From the NCBI RefSeq assembly GCF_030272615.1, contig NC_081411.1:214752654-214816653 (forward strand): a DNA stretch of 64,000 nucleotides, read 5' to 3'. Numbering within the stretch: position 1 is the first letter of the stretch; every line of letters starts with the position of its first letter. The notes under the pieces are model-generated. The model was given only the letters and a program-made list of their open reading frames with translations, searched no databases and was not told the DNA's origin. This DNA is from Cryptomeria japonica (Eukaryota > Streptophyta > Pinopsida > Cupressales > Cupressaceae). This document shows positions 63,407 to 64,000 of the stretch, piece by piece. The translations under genes and the position numbers were made by a program.

Positions 63407-64000
63407 ATGGCAGATTCTTCAGTTGAGCTTCTTACATCCAAAAACTATCACCTCTAGAAATCTTGTATGATGAGGCTTCTCAGATCAAGGGGGTTGTGGT
63501 TCTGTTTGGATGCGGATCAACCGTTGTTGCAGTGTCCTTTTGAGATTCTTCAGCACCAGAATAAGATGGATGAGGCTATGGGTGTCATCTCCTTACATGT
63601 TTCAGACAACTTGCTTTTTCACCTTGATGGTTTGCTCACTCCTTAGGCTATGTGGTCCAAATTTGAAACTCTCTTTGGTACTGTCAATGAGTTTAGAGCA
63701 TTACAGATTGAGGTCGAGCTCTCTTCCTTGTTACTTGAGTCTTTTCCTCACATTGAGGACTTTCTAAACAAGTTCAAAACCACCAGATCTATCTTACATA
63801 GTTGTGGTAAGAATAAGACAGACCCAGAGTGTATCTACCTGATTCTCTCTAAGCTTTGAGGTCCCTATCAGATATTTGCTTCCACATTTTATTCTACTAT
63901 GGATGTGTTGGGTACACGCTTCACCATGCCTACTTTTGATGTATTATGTGATCATTTGACTCGTGAGCAAGCTCACCTATCTCAGTTGGACACTCTCATA
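63407..64000 (+). pseudogene. copia-5 Gag, N-terminal part
   Basis: From ATG at 63407 the frame reads MADSSVELLTSKNYHLW-type start (the Trp codon is TAG), then MMRLLRSRGLWFCLDADQP, MDEAMGVISLHVSDNL and FLNKFKTTRSILHSCG. This is the UBN2-type gag of plant copia elements, of another family than copia-1 to copia-4. Stops are at about 63455, 63644 and 63857. The element runs off the window. A possible primer site TGGGTATCAGATT near 63205 is weak, and no LTR is identified. Confidence 0.7.

Overview
The window looks like a piece of a large, AT-rich, repeat-filled nuclear genome of a seed plant. Retroelement relics are thick, families are diverse, and there is one spliced plant-type protein kinase gene. 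A gymnosperm would fit, but nothing here fixes the species. No bacterial, organellar or CRISPR features were seen.

Layout. 1-4740 is non-coding flank with small repeats. 4744-9345 (minus) holds the only host gene I can support: a protein kinase of the receptor-like cytoplasmic class with a helical N-terminal region. Its promoter side and first two exons are duplicated in tandem. 9830-10260 and 17240-18640 are relics of LINE ORF1. 11059-16262 is a Ty1/copia element (copia-1) that has lost its 3' end. 21571-24896 (plus) and 29400-32967 (minus) are two copies of another copia family (copia-2, copia-3) facing each other. Both are cut near the start of reverse transcriptase and flank a 4.5 kb block with a long decayed ORF of unknown function. 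Copia-3 carries, exactly at its primer binding site, a short TRIM-like unit whose LTR contains a tRNA-like sequence; this is the most unusual object in the window.

32968-35680 (minus) is the 5' LTR and gag of a Ty3/gypsy element (M1). From about 36300 to 47746 lie the 3' half and 3' LTR of another minus-strand gypsy element (M2), split by copia-4 (39333-47304), which keeps both LTRs. 47747-63137 is a plus-strand gypsy element with a chromodomain (P1). It is split inside integrase by N1 (53982-61815), a young minus-strand element with near-identical LTRs, a perfect 5-bp target duplication and a long gag-type ORF but no reverse transcriptase. The last 860 bases begin another copia gag (copia-5).

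Inferred order of events: M2 is oldest; P1 and copia-4 landed in M2; N1 landed in P1. Almost all autonomous elements are broken by stops and frameshifts. N1 could only have moved with enzymes from another element.
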